A stretch of 64,000 nucleotides of DNA from Daphnia carinata. Taxonomy: Eukaryota; Arthropoda; Branchiopoda; Diplostraca; Daphniidae. The stretch lies in NCBI RefSeq assembly GCF_022539665.2, contig NC_081331.1:2266501-2330500 (forward strand), written 5' to 3'. Shown here in pieces: positions 40,526 through 51,065 of this stretch. Both the position numbers and the translations under genes were made by a program. Below the pieces are notes generated by a model. It saw only the letters and a program-made list of their open reading frames with translations, had not been told where the DNA came from and searched no databases. The number at the start of each line of letters is the position of its first letter. Within the stretch, counting starts at the first letter, position 1.

Positions 40526-41165
40526 TCATTCAAGCGCCTTATACAATGATGTTAATCTGCAATTTGTATGTCCTTCCCCAAGCTTCCACCAGAAGTTGAA
40601 TCTATGAGTCATGTAAGTTACATGATCAACAGTTGATATGTTTAACGGTGTTGTTTTTCTTTTCTCAATATAGGTTAATAGTAACATTGGATCTGAAAAA
40701 ATTCTTGGTTGGGGCAAGACACTGAATAAATTGTATTGATTGGATGGATGACATGACATTTCTGTACTTGATTCGGATTCCCCAGACGGTATTTGATATT
40801 TAAAAAATTGAAGTGCATATCTGGGCTCCCTTCTTTTCTGAAGCCCCGTTTCCCCTTGACTCGTAATAAGCCCGTAGGGGGTCATGCCCCTACTGTACGG
40901 TATATATAAAAACAACATATACCGAGGTTTGGAGGGCTCTGGCCGGAAAGGGGACGTGGGGTGCCGCTTAGTCCGATGATGTGTTCACGGAGGGCGATGT
41001 GGCTACCCACAAATCCGAACTAAAGGTTAATCGCTCCTGTAAAAATGTTCCAAATCTTCAGCTCTTCTTCCGGCTTCTCTTAGCCAATCACCGGGTAATC
41101 TCCCCGGTGGGTCAACAAGGCAGTGTCTCCCCCTGCCTGGGTTGACGGCAACTTTTGAAAGGGAT
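40526..41165. other. Left-arm inner segment with GC-rich island
   Basis: The left part (40526-40918) carries an open frame on the minus strand that is mirrored at 42380-42745; it is judged non-coding. From about 40840 to 41165 the base composition turns GC-rich within otherwise AT-rich DNA, following a TATATATAAAA stretch (about 40902-40912). It contains a hairpin-capable CCGGGTAATCTCCCCGG. The matching island in the right arm is about 42130-42460. It could be a promoter or structured RNA of the element, but I do not recognise any known RNA. Confidence 0.4.
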
Positions 41166-41385
41166 ATTGTGCCTTTTTAAAGTTGCAAAAATAATTGTAA
41201 TGTGCAGAGAATTGTCAATAAATTTTTTTTTTGCAAATTTTGTTTCTTTTACTGTCTGTGTTAGCTGTGTTCACACATAACATTTATCAACTTTTTTTTT
41301 TGCTTTACTTTATTTGTTTTTGTCACCTTTTGATGATAAGCATTGTTTCAATTGGTTAATCGTTTATCATTTATCTGTAAGCATT

Positions 41386-41460
41386 CAATTATCCAGGTAT
41401 CGAACCTTGGATGTTCAGCATACCGCGCCGATGCTCTACCAATGAGCCATGAGTCATATG
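41386..41460 (-). ncRNA. tRNA-like sequence (left copy), degenerate
   Basis: Reading the minus strand, TGGCTCATTGGTAGAGCA gives an A-box and a perfect D stem (GCTC/GAGC). A five-base anticodon stem TCGGC/GCTGA encloses a seven-base loop, and GGTTCGATACC is a full B-box and T-loop. The acceptor stem does not pair, so this is a tRNA-derived pseudogene or SINE-type pol III promoter rather than a working tRNA. It is the mirror partner of 41733-41800. Confidence 0.55.
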
Positions 41461-41570
41461 ATGTTAAGTTGGCTTTTTTCTAGTCACTTGTGGTCTTGCA
41501 TTTACACTTATAATAAAAAGAAATGCAATTCTGCTATATACTCTTCTCTTCTACTTCATTTTTATACATC

Positions 41571-41635
41571 TGCTTAGTTTGAACCCAGGGTAACAGATAT
41601 CGCAGCTAAAGGCTCTACCACAGAGCTATGAACCT
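41571..41635 (-). ncRNA. tRNA-like sequence near the palindrome centre, degenerate
   Basis: On the minus strand, TAGCTCTGTGGTAGAGC forms an A-box and D stem (GCTC/GAGC), and GGGTTCAAAC about 27 bases downstream resembles a B-box. The anticodon and acceptor stems pair poorly. It lies in the unpaired spacer, so it has no mirror partner. Likely tRNA-derived; weaker than its neighbours. Confidence 0.35.
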
Positions 41636-41732
41636 AATGAAAGCAATAGAAAGATAAATATATACTTGTGAAAGACTGCATAAACATCCTAGACGATACC
41701 ATATGATATGCGATAATAAAATATTTAGATAT

Positions 41733-41800
41733 ATCTCATGGCTCAATGTTAGAGCATCGGCGTTGCATGCTGAATGTCTGGGGATCGGTTCCCATACGAG
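41733..41800 (+). ncRNA. tRNA-like sequence (right copy), degenerate
   Basis: Mirror partner of 41386-41460. TGGCTCAATGTTAGAGCA gives the D arm, and TCGGC/GCTGA encloses the loop GTTGCAT, which would place TGC (alanine) at the anticodon. The T arm is degenerate (GGATCGGTTCCC instead of GGTTCGANNCC) and no acceptor stem forms. Probably a decayed tRNA-derived sequence. Confidence 0.5.
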
Positions 41801-42129
41801 TAAAACCAAATACAAAATTTAATTACTTCAAAAAAGATCCAGATATTATACGTTGTTCCTTGAATCTGATTTGAAGAATTCAAAGACTGTAATAAATAAT
41901 AATAGAATGATTACAGATAAACGATAAACCAATGGAAACAATGCTTACCATCAAATGTGACAAAAACAAATAAAGTAAAGCAAAAAAAAAAAGTTGATAA
42001 ATGTTATGTGTGAACACAGCTAACACAGACAATGAAAGAAAGAAAATTTTGCAAAAAATATTTTATAAAAAATTTTTTATTGAGAATTCTCTGCACATTA
42101 CAATTATTTTTGCAACTTTAAAAAGGCAC

Positions 42130-42745
42130 AATAGCCCTTTCAAAAGTTGCCGTCAACCCAGACAGGGGGAGACACTGCCTTGTTGACCCACCGGGGAGAT
42201 TACCCGGTGATTGGCTAAGAGAAGCCGGAAGAAGAGCTGAAGATTTGGAACATTTTTACAGGAGCGATTAACCTTTAGTTCGGATTTGTGAGTAGCCACG
42301 TCGCCCTCCGTGAACACATCATCGGACTAAGCGGACCCCCACGTCCCCTTTCCGGCCAGAGCCCTCCAAACCTCGGTATATGTTGTTTTTATATATACCG
42401 TACAGTAAGGGCATGACCCCCTACGGGCTTATTACGAGTCAAGGGGAAACGGGGCTACGGAAAGGAAGGGAGCCCAGATATGCACTTCAATTTTTTAAAT
42501 ATAAAATACCGTCTCGGGAATCCAAATTAAGTATAGAAATGTCATGTCATCCATTCAATCATTACAATTTATTCAGTGTCTTGCCCCAACCAAGAATCTT
42601 TTCAGATCCAATGTTACTATTAACCTATGCTGTGAAAAGAAAAACAACACCATTAAGCATCTCAATTGTTGCTCATGTGACTTACATGACTTATAGATTC
42701 AACTTCTGGCAGAAGCTTGGGAAAGGCCATACAAATTGCAGATGA
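42130..42745. other. Right-arm GC-rich island and inner segment
   Basis: Reverse complement of about 40526-41165 with scattered substitutions. It holds the GC-rich island (about 42130-42370), a TATATATA stretch (about 42389-42397), and the open frame 42380-42745 mirrored in the left arm. Confidence 0.4.
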
Positions 42746-43204
42746 AAATCATTGTATAAGGCTCTTGAATGATAAAATAGCACCCCTAGAATGTTGCATT
42801 GTTGATAGTTGTGTTCCCAGTATGCTGAAAATCCTTTCCTATTGGATAATTTTTTTTTTTAGATTAGACATGGTTGGCAAAAAGCAGGAGAAATGCTTTG
42901 TCATAAATTCAAAAAATTTTCAAGAAAATTCCTTTCATACCTAAAAAGTCCACATATGATGTTCATCGCTGCAATGCCAATGAAATGAAACATCTTTAGG
43001 GCCATTTAAGTACCCAGCTTCACCAACACTCTGAACGTAAAGGACAAGTTGTTCTTTAGCAAGAGAAGCAGAATTATTTGAGGCTTCTAGCTGTGACAGA
43101 ACTATAAAGGATTGCTGTCACACAGGATTCATTCCCACAAGATGGTACTTCTCATTAGACAATTTGCATACTCTATTACTTTACCTCATACCTTAACGGT
43201 AATG

Positions 43205-43959
43205 CACTTTCAGTGTTTTTCAACTGTAGGCTCACTCTTCCATCCTGTAACACTTCCAGACTTGACTTGATCCCCCACTAAAATTCTGTGAATGCAAAAT
43301 AATAGCATTAAAAATACTTTTTCGATAGACAAAAAACCGAAAAGTACCTAATTCATGTTTTATGTTGAACTCATGCTATTTCTGGGTTTCCATACCACAC
43401 CCATTTTCAGCCCAAATACGGTCCCACAATTGTTCACTTCCTTTGATGCATGGACTTATTACTAACAATTCTTTTAGTGCAGCACTAACAGAATTTAAAT
43501 TTAACACACTGTCAGGTGGTTGACTGAATAACTAAACAATAAATAATTGTTTGTTAAAATTCTATACTTATTTTGAATTCTTATTTGAAAAGTTTAGGTA
43601 CCTGACTGTGTTCGCCTAATGCCAACTCATCCTCACGTTCAGTTAGAAAAGAGTTTTGAAAAACCTCCTTCACTGTTTGGAAACTGTTCCGTTCCAATTT
43701 TTTCTTTTCCCCTAGCTGAGCTTGTAGACTCAAAATTTGAGCTACAAAACACAAATGAATAAAGCAAATAAATAGAATCATTACGTATTAGGCCTTACCA
43801 TCCTTAGCTTTGCTGTTATCTAATATTTTGTGTTGTTCCAAACTTCCAATAATTGGGCCTGCAGCTTCATAATTTGATCTAATAAACAATAATTAATAAT
43901 TGAAAACCAATATAATAATGTTTATACTTACCATCCTTTTGTTGTATTATCTTATCCAT
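43205..43959 (-). pseudogene. Right-arm copy of the coiled-coil ORF, broken
   Basis: Mirror copy of 39345-40076, with ATG at 43959-43957. The same splice borders are visible, but the second exon contains inserted bases that shift the frame into a stop. The fourth exon has an in-frame TAG after the GMETQK segment, and the last exon opens on TAG two codons in. The third exon stays open and differs from the left arm by about six amino-acid changes in 44 residues. It cannot make the full protein. Confidence 0.55.
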
Positions 43960-44145
43960 TTTTCAATTGTTCCTCCAGCCACGAGTTATTCTCCATCCAC
44001 GCTACTGAACTAACTGCGAATGGCATCCAATGGACTGAAATTGCCTACGCCAGTAATAACGAGTCTGAGCGGTAGATGGCAACGTGTCAGAAAAAAAGAA
44101 AAAAGTGTTTTTTTTTTTTTTTTTTTATGTAAAACGGATTGCCAT

Positions 44146-44721
44146 ATACATCTTGTGATATTCAACCAATTCCGATGATTGTCAGTTTTGGCCGAAAAAA
44201 ATTTTAAGCCCGATTAAATAAGTCCAAGCGATAGTACGCTACAGCGCTAGCGTTATGTGGCGGAAATATTCGGTAAGTGTATGTAGAGAATTAACTAGAA
44301 AGTGACCGGTAGATGGCGATAGCAGTAAAACAGAAAAAAAACAATATTTATTTTTTTGGGGGTAAAACGGTTCGCCATAATCATACGGTATTTGTTGTAG
44401 TTTTGTTGTTCATCGAATAAAATGAGAAAACTTCAGCTTTTTGGGATGTGATTATGTAAAAAAATCGGAGCCAGGTTAATTGTTCGCTCTACTGATTTTT
44501 GACGTAATCTTTTCTTTACCTTGTCCATATCTTATCTGACAGGAAACAAGATAGAACCTTTGGCAAAATAAGAAGGCAATTCTTCGATTCAGTATGTCCA
44601 TGGTTTCTTCACCTGGATGAAATTATCGTTGTTATGTGGTAAGATGGATTAATAAATATTTTCCAAAATTCAAAATTATGGCTTTTTGTCCCAATATTAT
44701 CAGGTACTCATTGTTGTAAAG
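44146..44721. other. Right half of the interrupted repeat, then the 5' region of the palmitoyltransferase gene
   Basis: Positions 44146-44384 continue the element interrupted at 39130: GATATTCAACCAATTCCGAT, TTTTAAGCCCGATTAA, the CCGGTAGATGGCGATAGCA block and the terminal GTAAAACGGTTCGCCAT. From 44385 the sequence appears unique. A pyrimidine-poor AG at about 44702-44703 (TATTATCAG) may be the acceptor of a 5'-UTR intron just before the DHHC start codon. Confidence 0.5.
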
Positions 44722-45546
44722 ATGGCCCCTGTTATTAGTAAGAGAATTGGACTGATGAGATATGGTGTGATGCTCTTTAGCCTGGCTTATCTTTGCCTTT
44801 CAATTGCCACAGCCATCTACATACTGACATTGAAGAGGAGTATTGTAGTAACCATCATAGCTATCTACTGCTACGTCCAAGTTTGTGCCAACTGGCGAGC
44901 CATGTTTGCCAATTCGAACAAGGACTATGGAATACAAGTAGAAGAAGGTCTGGAGCAAAATATTCATAACTTCTGTTCTGAATGCAACATCTACAAAAAC
45001 AAAAAATCCCACCATTGTCCTTTGTGTGAGTGCTGTGTCCTGCGGCACGATCACCACTGTTTCTTCCTGGGGACATGTATCGGACTGAACAATCAACGCT
45101 ACTTTGTCATTTTGTGTCTGTACACAGGCGTCGGTTCTCTTTACTTATCCCTTCAGATATTTCTCGCGTCTGATTGGGTCTTTAACCGATGGTTTAATTA
45201 TTTGGAGTTGTTTATGCCATTCGGTTACGCCTTTTCCTTGGCCAGAACAACAACCCTTTCAGGTGCATATTTGGTGATTGTGTACAATTTGTCGGCGACC
45301 ATTGGCATGTTCTGTATGTATATGTTTGGCCTCCAAGTTCATCTTTTGTCTCAGAGCGTCACGTGGCACGAGTTTAACTCGAAAACTCACGTTTCTAAGA
45401 ATCAGCAAATACTTACGACGTGGTCCAACTTCACGACCAATTTTGGCCACGGTTTGCTCCATTTCATCGTCCCAGTAATGTCCGGATTCCTACCTTCTAG
45501 TAAAGGTAAATTTCCTCGTACCAAGTCTGATGAAAGAGTTTATTAA
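44722..45546 (+). CDS. DHHC-type palmitoyltransferase (ZDHHC24-like), single exon
   Basis: Integral-membrane protein S-acyltransferase that transfers palmitate to cysteines, usually at Golgi, ER or plasma membrane. The 274-residue protein has two N-terminal membrane segments (about 13-37 and 41-56), then the Cys-rich DHHC domain: C85-x2-C88, H98-C99, C102, C105, and the catalytic D110-H-H-C113 followed by FFLGTCIG. Further hydrophobic segments follow at about 120-145 and 180-215. The length and the variant FFLG after DHHC fit the short ZDHHC24/ZDHHC22 group rather than longer ankyrin-bearing types; the subgroup call is by eye. The ATG at 44722 (AAGATGG context) is the first in-frame ATG. AATAAA lies shortly after the stop (about 45559). 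The gene ends 67 bp from the stop of the opposite-strand OATP gene. Confidence 0.93.
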   Translation: MAPVISKRIGLMRYGVMLFSLAYLCLSIATAIYILTLKRSIVVTIIAIYCYVQVCANWRAMFANSNKDYGIQVEEGLEQNIHNFCSECNIYKNKKSHHCPLCECCVLRHDHHCFFLGTCIGLNNQRYFVILCLYTGVGSLYLSLQIFLASDWVFNRWFNYLELFMPFGYAFSLARTTTLSGAYLVIVYNLSATIGMFCMYMFGLQVHLLSQSVTWHEFNSKTHVSKNQQILTTWSNFTTNFGHGLLHFIVPVMSGFLPSSKGKFPRTKSDERVY

Positions 45547-45613
45547 AGCGCATCAAATAAAACGGAACAACTTTATAATAGAATGATCTTGAATATAAAA
45601 GACATACGTTTTG

Positions 45614-48600
45614 CTATGCCTCCAACGTTTTGATGAATTCTTCTTCGTTGAGCTTGCTTGTTGGTGGCGGCGGGCGCGAAGATAACATGGGTTGAAGCTC
45701 TTTATTGTTGGCTGAGGCGACCATTCCATTGTCGCCGACTTTCTCGTCGTCGTCTTCCGCGTATAGATCGAGATCACGGACGGCGAAACAGGTGAAAAAA
45801 TCGAACACTACACCGATTGTAACTACGCCTATTTGCAATTGCATTTTGTGAAGAACAACTAGTTAAACTCTAATTTCATGTAAACGGTAATTGAAACTTA
45901 CTGGCCGTAAGGATATGTAAGTACAATCGCATCTTTTCCTGGTCGTAAATCCAACAATTACCCCGCATACCGCAACTGTCGGTTCTCCATAGAATGCACG
46001 CCTGATCTGAGAAACCCCAAAAAGCCAAAAAATTTATCGAGTTCTAAAATTGTGTGGTAGTACTTCAAGGGTGATTGGTTCACTAATTACCAACTACAGC
46101 TCCGTAGACAATTGGGGCAGGAATGAAAGCAAATAAGCTGGTTAACAGATAGCCTAGGCCGATGGCGAAAGACTTGTCTTCTTCCGGGACGCATCTACGA
46201 GAACGGAAGTGAATAAAAAAAATTAGAAAAGAGATAAAGGAGAATTAACGTGAATGACCAACTACCGGAAAGTAATGAGTATGTTGCTGACCCGACCCAT
46301 TGAGCTCAAAAACTTGATGAAACCCATGACGGTAATATAAATGAGGAACATTTGAAAGCAGTTGGAAGGGCAATAGCCACCGATGGCTCGGCCATTATAC
46401 CACGAACCAGAATCTGTCATAGAAGTTGAATTCTTCCATTCTTTAATACAACTGCAGTCGGAGAAAATCTAATTGTTACAAGAGATAAAACATGATTGAC
46501 TTCAAGTTCAATGTTTTTTTTTAAAATTTCCATTACTGTCTGATCGCCCGTGTGGTTCATTGTGGTACAGCCAGCGTGACATGCTGAGAAAAAATTGACT
46601 GTGCCATCCTCGGAGCAGGCCGGAGCGAAACGATTGGCCTGACAATTACAATCCTCGCTGCACGGTGTAACCGGAATGCCCAACCTACAATCCGAAGGAA
46701 ATTTCAGTTTTTGCGACGGTTTCACAAGATCATAATTCAATTACATGGCACCATCTCCATTTTCTGCATTTTCAAGACCATGTATAGGTTTTGCGTTGCA
46801 TCCTACGAATGCAAATGTAACTAGAAGAGCGACCCAAAGAATTCCAATGATGACATCCCAAACTTGGAGTTTCCAAGCGGCAAATTTAAACCGTGAAACA
46901 AGGTAGCCTGCTAGTAACAAACCAGTGGACATGAACATGACAGCAGTAAGTCCTATAATGAAAAAAAGATGTCAATTTTTATTTTTAAGTTTCTGGTGAG
47001 GGAAACGTGAGACTTTGGAGTGTACCGTTTACGAGGCCTGAGACAGATGCTGACTGTTGAAAATGTGTCTCCATGTACTTGGGTAAAAAGGTAAGGTATC
47101 CGCTCAATGCGAAGACAAAGAAGACACCGGCGCAGTTGTTGAGCATGAGAATCTTATTTGTCAGCAATCGACGCAACGCAGCTGGGAACTCTAAAATTGA
47201 AAAAAAAAATTCAGTTGTTCCGCTAAATAAATGAAACCAGATTTAAATGTACTTTTGAATGTTCGCGCTTCGGGTCTTTTCGTTTGTGAGTGTTGCCGAA
47301 GTGAGTCAATCGTGCCGAAACCTTGGCCGGTGGTGGATTTTTTCGCTAGACGTCGCGGATAGCATGCCAATAACCAGAAGGCAGAAACTTGAATAATGCC
47401 GATCACCATAAAGCCTTCATTCAAAACAGAAGGGATTGCGTCAGTCATCAATATGCAAAAGATAATTTGCAAAAGTAAAAAAATTCACCAAGCCACCAAG
47501 CTCCAATCCAACTAGGATCTCTAGGCTTGAGTGTCGTTGTTTCGCTAAGGTTGACATACATCCGTATGCAGATGGCGGCGAGACCATATCCAAAGACGGG
47601 ACCAATCAACCGAAGTGCCGACATAAGTCCTATAAAACCATTTTTAGAGGTTATTACTCAGTTCAATTTTTAGTCGAAATATAAAACTACAATATACCGA
47701 TGAGCATGGGAGTCTGCTTCCGTTTGACGTTGTCGTCAAGATAAGTAATGCCGAGAATGGAGAAGAGGGTCGTTCCAATACCGGAAACAAATTGTGACAT
47801 GAAAATGTAGACCATTGGACCTGTTCAGAAAAATGCCAATAAGAAATAGTCCAATTGTGAATGGGTACATTTTAAATTTACCGATTGGTGCTGTGTCATC
47901 GCAGCTATCTTCCGGGTTCATGGTGGGCATTACTGATTCGGGGGATGTAGAACATACGTCCAAACTTCTCGTCACTATTAACAATTGACAGCCGGTAAAC
48001 AAAGAGAGGGGAAGGAGAGGAAATCAATAAATGAGTTCAAACATAATTTCTTGTACAGTTATGTAATCACTAATCACTAGTTTTTTAACTTTGACCCGTC
48101 AATTCTAATGATACAGCGTTTTTGAAGCTATACTACCGTTCGTGATTGCTGTTGCTTGGCCGTAAATAAAATGCGGGGCGGCTACGAGTAGTGAAGCGGC
48201 GCCGGAGAACAGGACTCCGAGTGCAGCAAGTCGAGGCCTGTGTCCATGTCCGCCAAAGTAAGTCATCACGAGCGAGAGCAAGATCTGACTCACTTCATTA
48301 CCCGCCAGCAAAATACCTTTAAGAAGTCACGAATAGAAAAATGATATTAAAAAAACCCTCCCGGAAATTGCCAAATAAAACGTTTCTTACATAAAAACAA
48401 TCTGCCAAATAAAAACATTTCTTACCCGTCGTTTGACTCTTGAGTTTGAATTGTTTCTCGAGAGTCGTTAAAGTAGCAATAGAATAACTAACAAACATGG
48501 CCTGGAAAATGCCCAAGAAGCTGTAGGTCAACAGGTAAGATTTCTTCGTAGCGAACCTCTGCAGCCATTCGCCTTGAAACGGACCAAGCCCACACCAAGT

Positions 48601-48645
48601 ATCTTCGTCATCCTCTTCCAATTTGCTTTTCTTGACTTTGCCCAT
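45614..48645 (-). CDS. SLCO/OATP organic anion transporting polypeptide, 13 exons
   Basis: Twelve-TM plasma-membrane carrier for amphipathic organic anions (in the family: steroids, prostaglandins, toxins). Exons on the minus strand: 48645-48426, 48316-48137, 47974-47882, 47820-47698, 47629-47489, 47414-47253, 47190-47026, 46952-46745, 46684-46537, 46468-46266, 46194-46091, 46006-45902, 45828-45614. All borders are GT..AG and phases agree, giving 688 residues, normal for the family. Seen: N-terminal CGLGPFQGEWLQRF; QFVSGIGTT..YLDDNVK; the family signature at 243-253 (DPSWIGAWWLG, with Ser where the consensus has Arg); a Kazal-like extracellular Cys-rich loop at about 439-505; and C-terminal IYGAVV..DQACILW. 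Introns are 60-162 bp. I cannot say which substrate it carries; insect relatives include the ecdysone importer, but that is not shown here. The start is the first ATG before the conserved N-terminus. Confidence 0.95.
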
Positions 48646-51065
48646 GCTGGTCGTGGGCTTTTGATGACTAGAAAATGGCAGGCCTAGCGTGTGAGTCGAT
48701 GCAGAACTTGACTAGAGAACTAAAACAAGCCAACTGACATAAATCTACACAAGTATTGGTCGAATTCGATTGGACTGTTGAGAGCGAAGGCCTAAGTACC
48801 ATATCTCAATAGCATATCAGCGTAGTGCTGGCCATCGGTTAGGCTCTACTTCATGATGCCGTCCAAAATAGATTAGATGACTTATCGCTTCTCCATCAAC
48901 GTGGTATAACAACCTATCGAGCACGGATGCGCACATTGATAAATTTCATCTCGTGGGACATTCAGACACCATCTGCGTCGCCATCCCAATGACTTCTGTG
49001 GCCAACACAAAAGCGACCGTGATATTGTTGCCGGGTCAGTCGCGAGAGCTGATAACCTTATCCTAAACAACTACATTCCAAATGAACGATAAACTCTAAC
49101 AACCACTGCAGGAAAGATAAAAGTGATGAAACAGATGGGCGAATAAAAGAAACAAATCGTAAGCTGTTTGGATTGTAGTCTTTGAGACAGGATTAAACCC
49201 GTTACATCACTGCTGATAACGACAGATCATAGCGATAAGGGCTGCGAAAATTACGTAGAAGCTGCGAGTTCATCATGACTTGAGAAAACGCTGGACATCC
49301 TACTAGCCTCATTCAGTTTTGAAACGTTGGCAAACCGCAACTGGTCAAGTGGGTGCAGTTAAAATAGAAAAAAATACACAAATAGGAGAAGTGTTTAATG
49401 AATTTAGACATTAGAACGTCGTTCATTCATTAAGAAAAAGGATGGGAAATATAACGAATAGTCCCTTATCATTTGTCAGGGAGGAACATCTGTTAGCAAG
49501 GCTGTAAACACGGACAAAATAAGGGCGTGAAGAAATAAGACGGCATCTTCTTAACACTCCCTCCGCTATACGGGCATTAAACACCCCAGTGTTCAAATTT
49601 GCCGCTAGTCTGTCATTTTACCCCTGTGATTTCTTCCGTCGCAAAAAAAGAAGATCTAAAGAAAGCAAGTGTACCGTTCATTCTCATTAATTCAAATCAC
49701 TCGTGCGCTTCGGCAGACGGAACGCGGAAGGGAAATAAAAAAAGAACAGCACATGCACGTTGGTACTATTCATGTTTGTTTCCACTTAAAACAGATTGGC
49801 TAGTTCTTTTTTCTCTCCTTTAAATAAACCAGATTTATAACAACAAAAGAAATAAGAAAAAACCACAACATGCCACGTTTTTGAGTCAACCGTTTTGACC
49901 ATTCCATTAATGTGGTGTCCAAAAGAACGAGCAGCAAGAACGTCAGACACGAAACGTACTTTTATTGTCATCAATCTTTCGATTTTAAACGAACATTTTT
50001 ACGCTCGTGTGAGAAAAGCTATTGCCTTGCGGTTAACTCGAAGACTCGGCATAGAGGTTTTGATTGTTTCACGCGGGACGCGATTTGTTTTGGTCAGAAC
50101 GGCAGTGACACTTGGCCGACTTGGCTGTTTTGAACAAACAAACACGAACAGACGAGACGTGGGTAGCGCTGATAACACGTGTTTAGTCGAAACGATAAAC
50201 GGGGACAACAACACGTCTCACGCTCCGTTATAATTGTAAAAATGAACAGACTGTCTACTACTATAACATAAACCAACTGCTTGTCCGCTATTTGACCTAA
50301 TGGCATTGTACCTCAGGGCGTCCTTTCAACAGAAGCACGTTAAGAAAATTACACGTGAGCATCTTTCGGCTACGTGAGGCGAAAGGAATTTTCCAAGTCA
50401 CCAGTCATGTTGAATTCCCGTCTTCCCCACGGCGGATATTAAATAAAAGAAAGAATGTTATACAATCCAAATAGAAACCCATTGTTCTAATCTGTGTGCC
50501 GCAACTGCGGCAAACAATCGGCCATCGTGATAAACGAATCCACTGAACCCTAGAATTCGATTAATGCAGCGGGGAAAAAAAAAAAAAAATAGAACCCTAC
50601 ACAGCAATACAAGCCAGATGCAGGACGAATCGGCAACGTCCCAGAATAGTAATTTTACCAACATGTCAAGTAGCTACTACGCGACATCACGGTACTGTGT
50701 GCTAACTGGCTATAAACGTGAAGAAAGAAAGAAATAAAATGAGAAGACACATGGGGCTGGAGTAGATGGTCGGTTTAAACCGTAGGTAACAGTACCGTTG
50801 TGCTCTGCTAGTCGCCCGTATGTGCATAGCGGAACATCGAATAATATTATCCGCCGTAAAAGAAAAAAAATAAGAAGCAAGCGTTGGTCGACGTCAAACT
50901 TCAGTTGTTTCTTTGAATCCGAGCTGATCGCTCCACAAGAAAAGACGATGGGTCTAGGATCCGCTTGAAGAATTTCAACTACGAATAACGAGTCGTTTTG
51001 TGTGGAATTAAATTAGACGTTTTAAAAGATACAAAAAAAAGGGAATCGTGTTTTGAGTTAAGTGA
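48646..51065. other. Shared upstream region between divergent transporter genes
   Basis: About 2.4 kb between the start codons of the OATP gene (minus) and the sugar transporter (plus). No ORF in it carries a recognisable domain. It should contain both promoters, but no clear TATA box or other element could be assigned with confidence. Confidence 0.4.

Larger units (their letters stand above)
39131..44145. mobile_element. 5-kb giant palindromic (long-TIR, foldback-like) element
   Basis: The outermost 19 bases, ATGGCAATCCGTTTTACAT (39131-39149), are exactly reverse-complemented at 44127-44145. Inward the arms stay matched for over 2 kb: the coiled-coil ORF exons (39345-40076 against about 43210-43959), the 40526-40918 / 42380-42745 segment, the GC-rich islands, and CTCTGCACATTA at 42089-42100 against 41198-41209. 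Position sums shift from about 83276 at the ends to 83298 inside and 83188 near the centre, so only small indels separate the arms. A roughly 275-bp unpaired spacer lies near 41458-41732. No recognised transposase. Arms differ by scattered substitutions, so this is not a simple assembly mirror. The element is inserted into another repeat. Confidence 0.9.

Noticed and set aside
40526-40918. 130-codon minus-strand open frame, mirrored by 42380-42745 in the other arm
   Set aside because: Open in both arms, but most differences between the copies change the amino acid and often its class, so there is no sign of protein-level constraint. No domain was recognised.
41386-41800. Functional tRNA genes
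   Set aside because: D arms and parts of the other arms are present, but no copy forms an acceptor stem, so they are listed only as tRNA-like.
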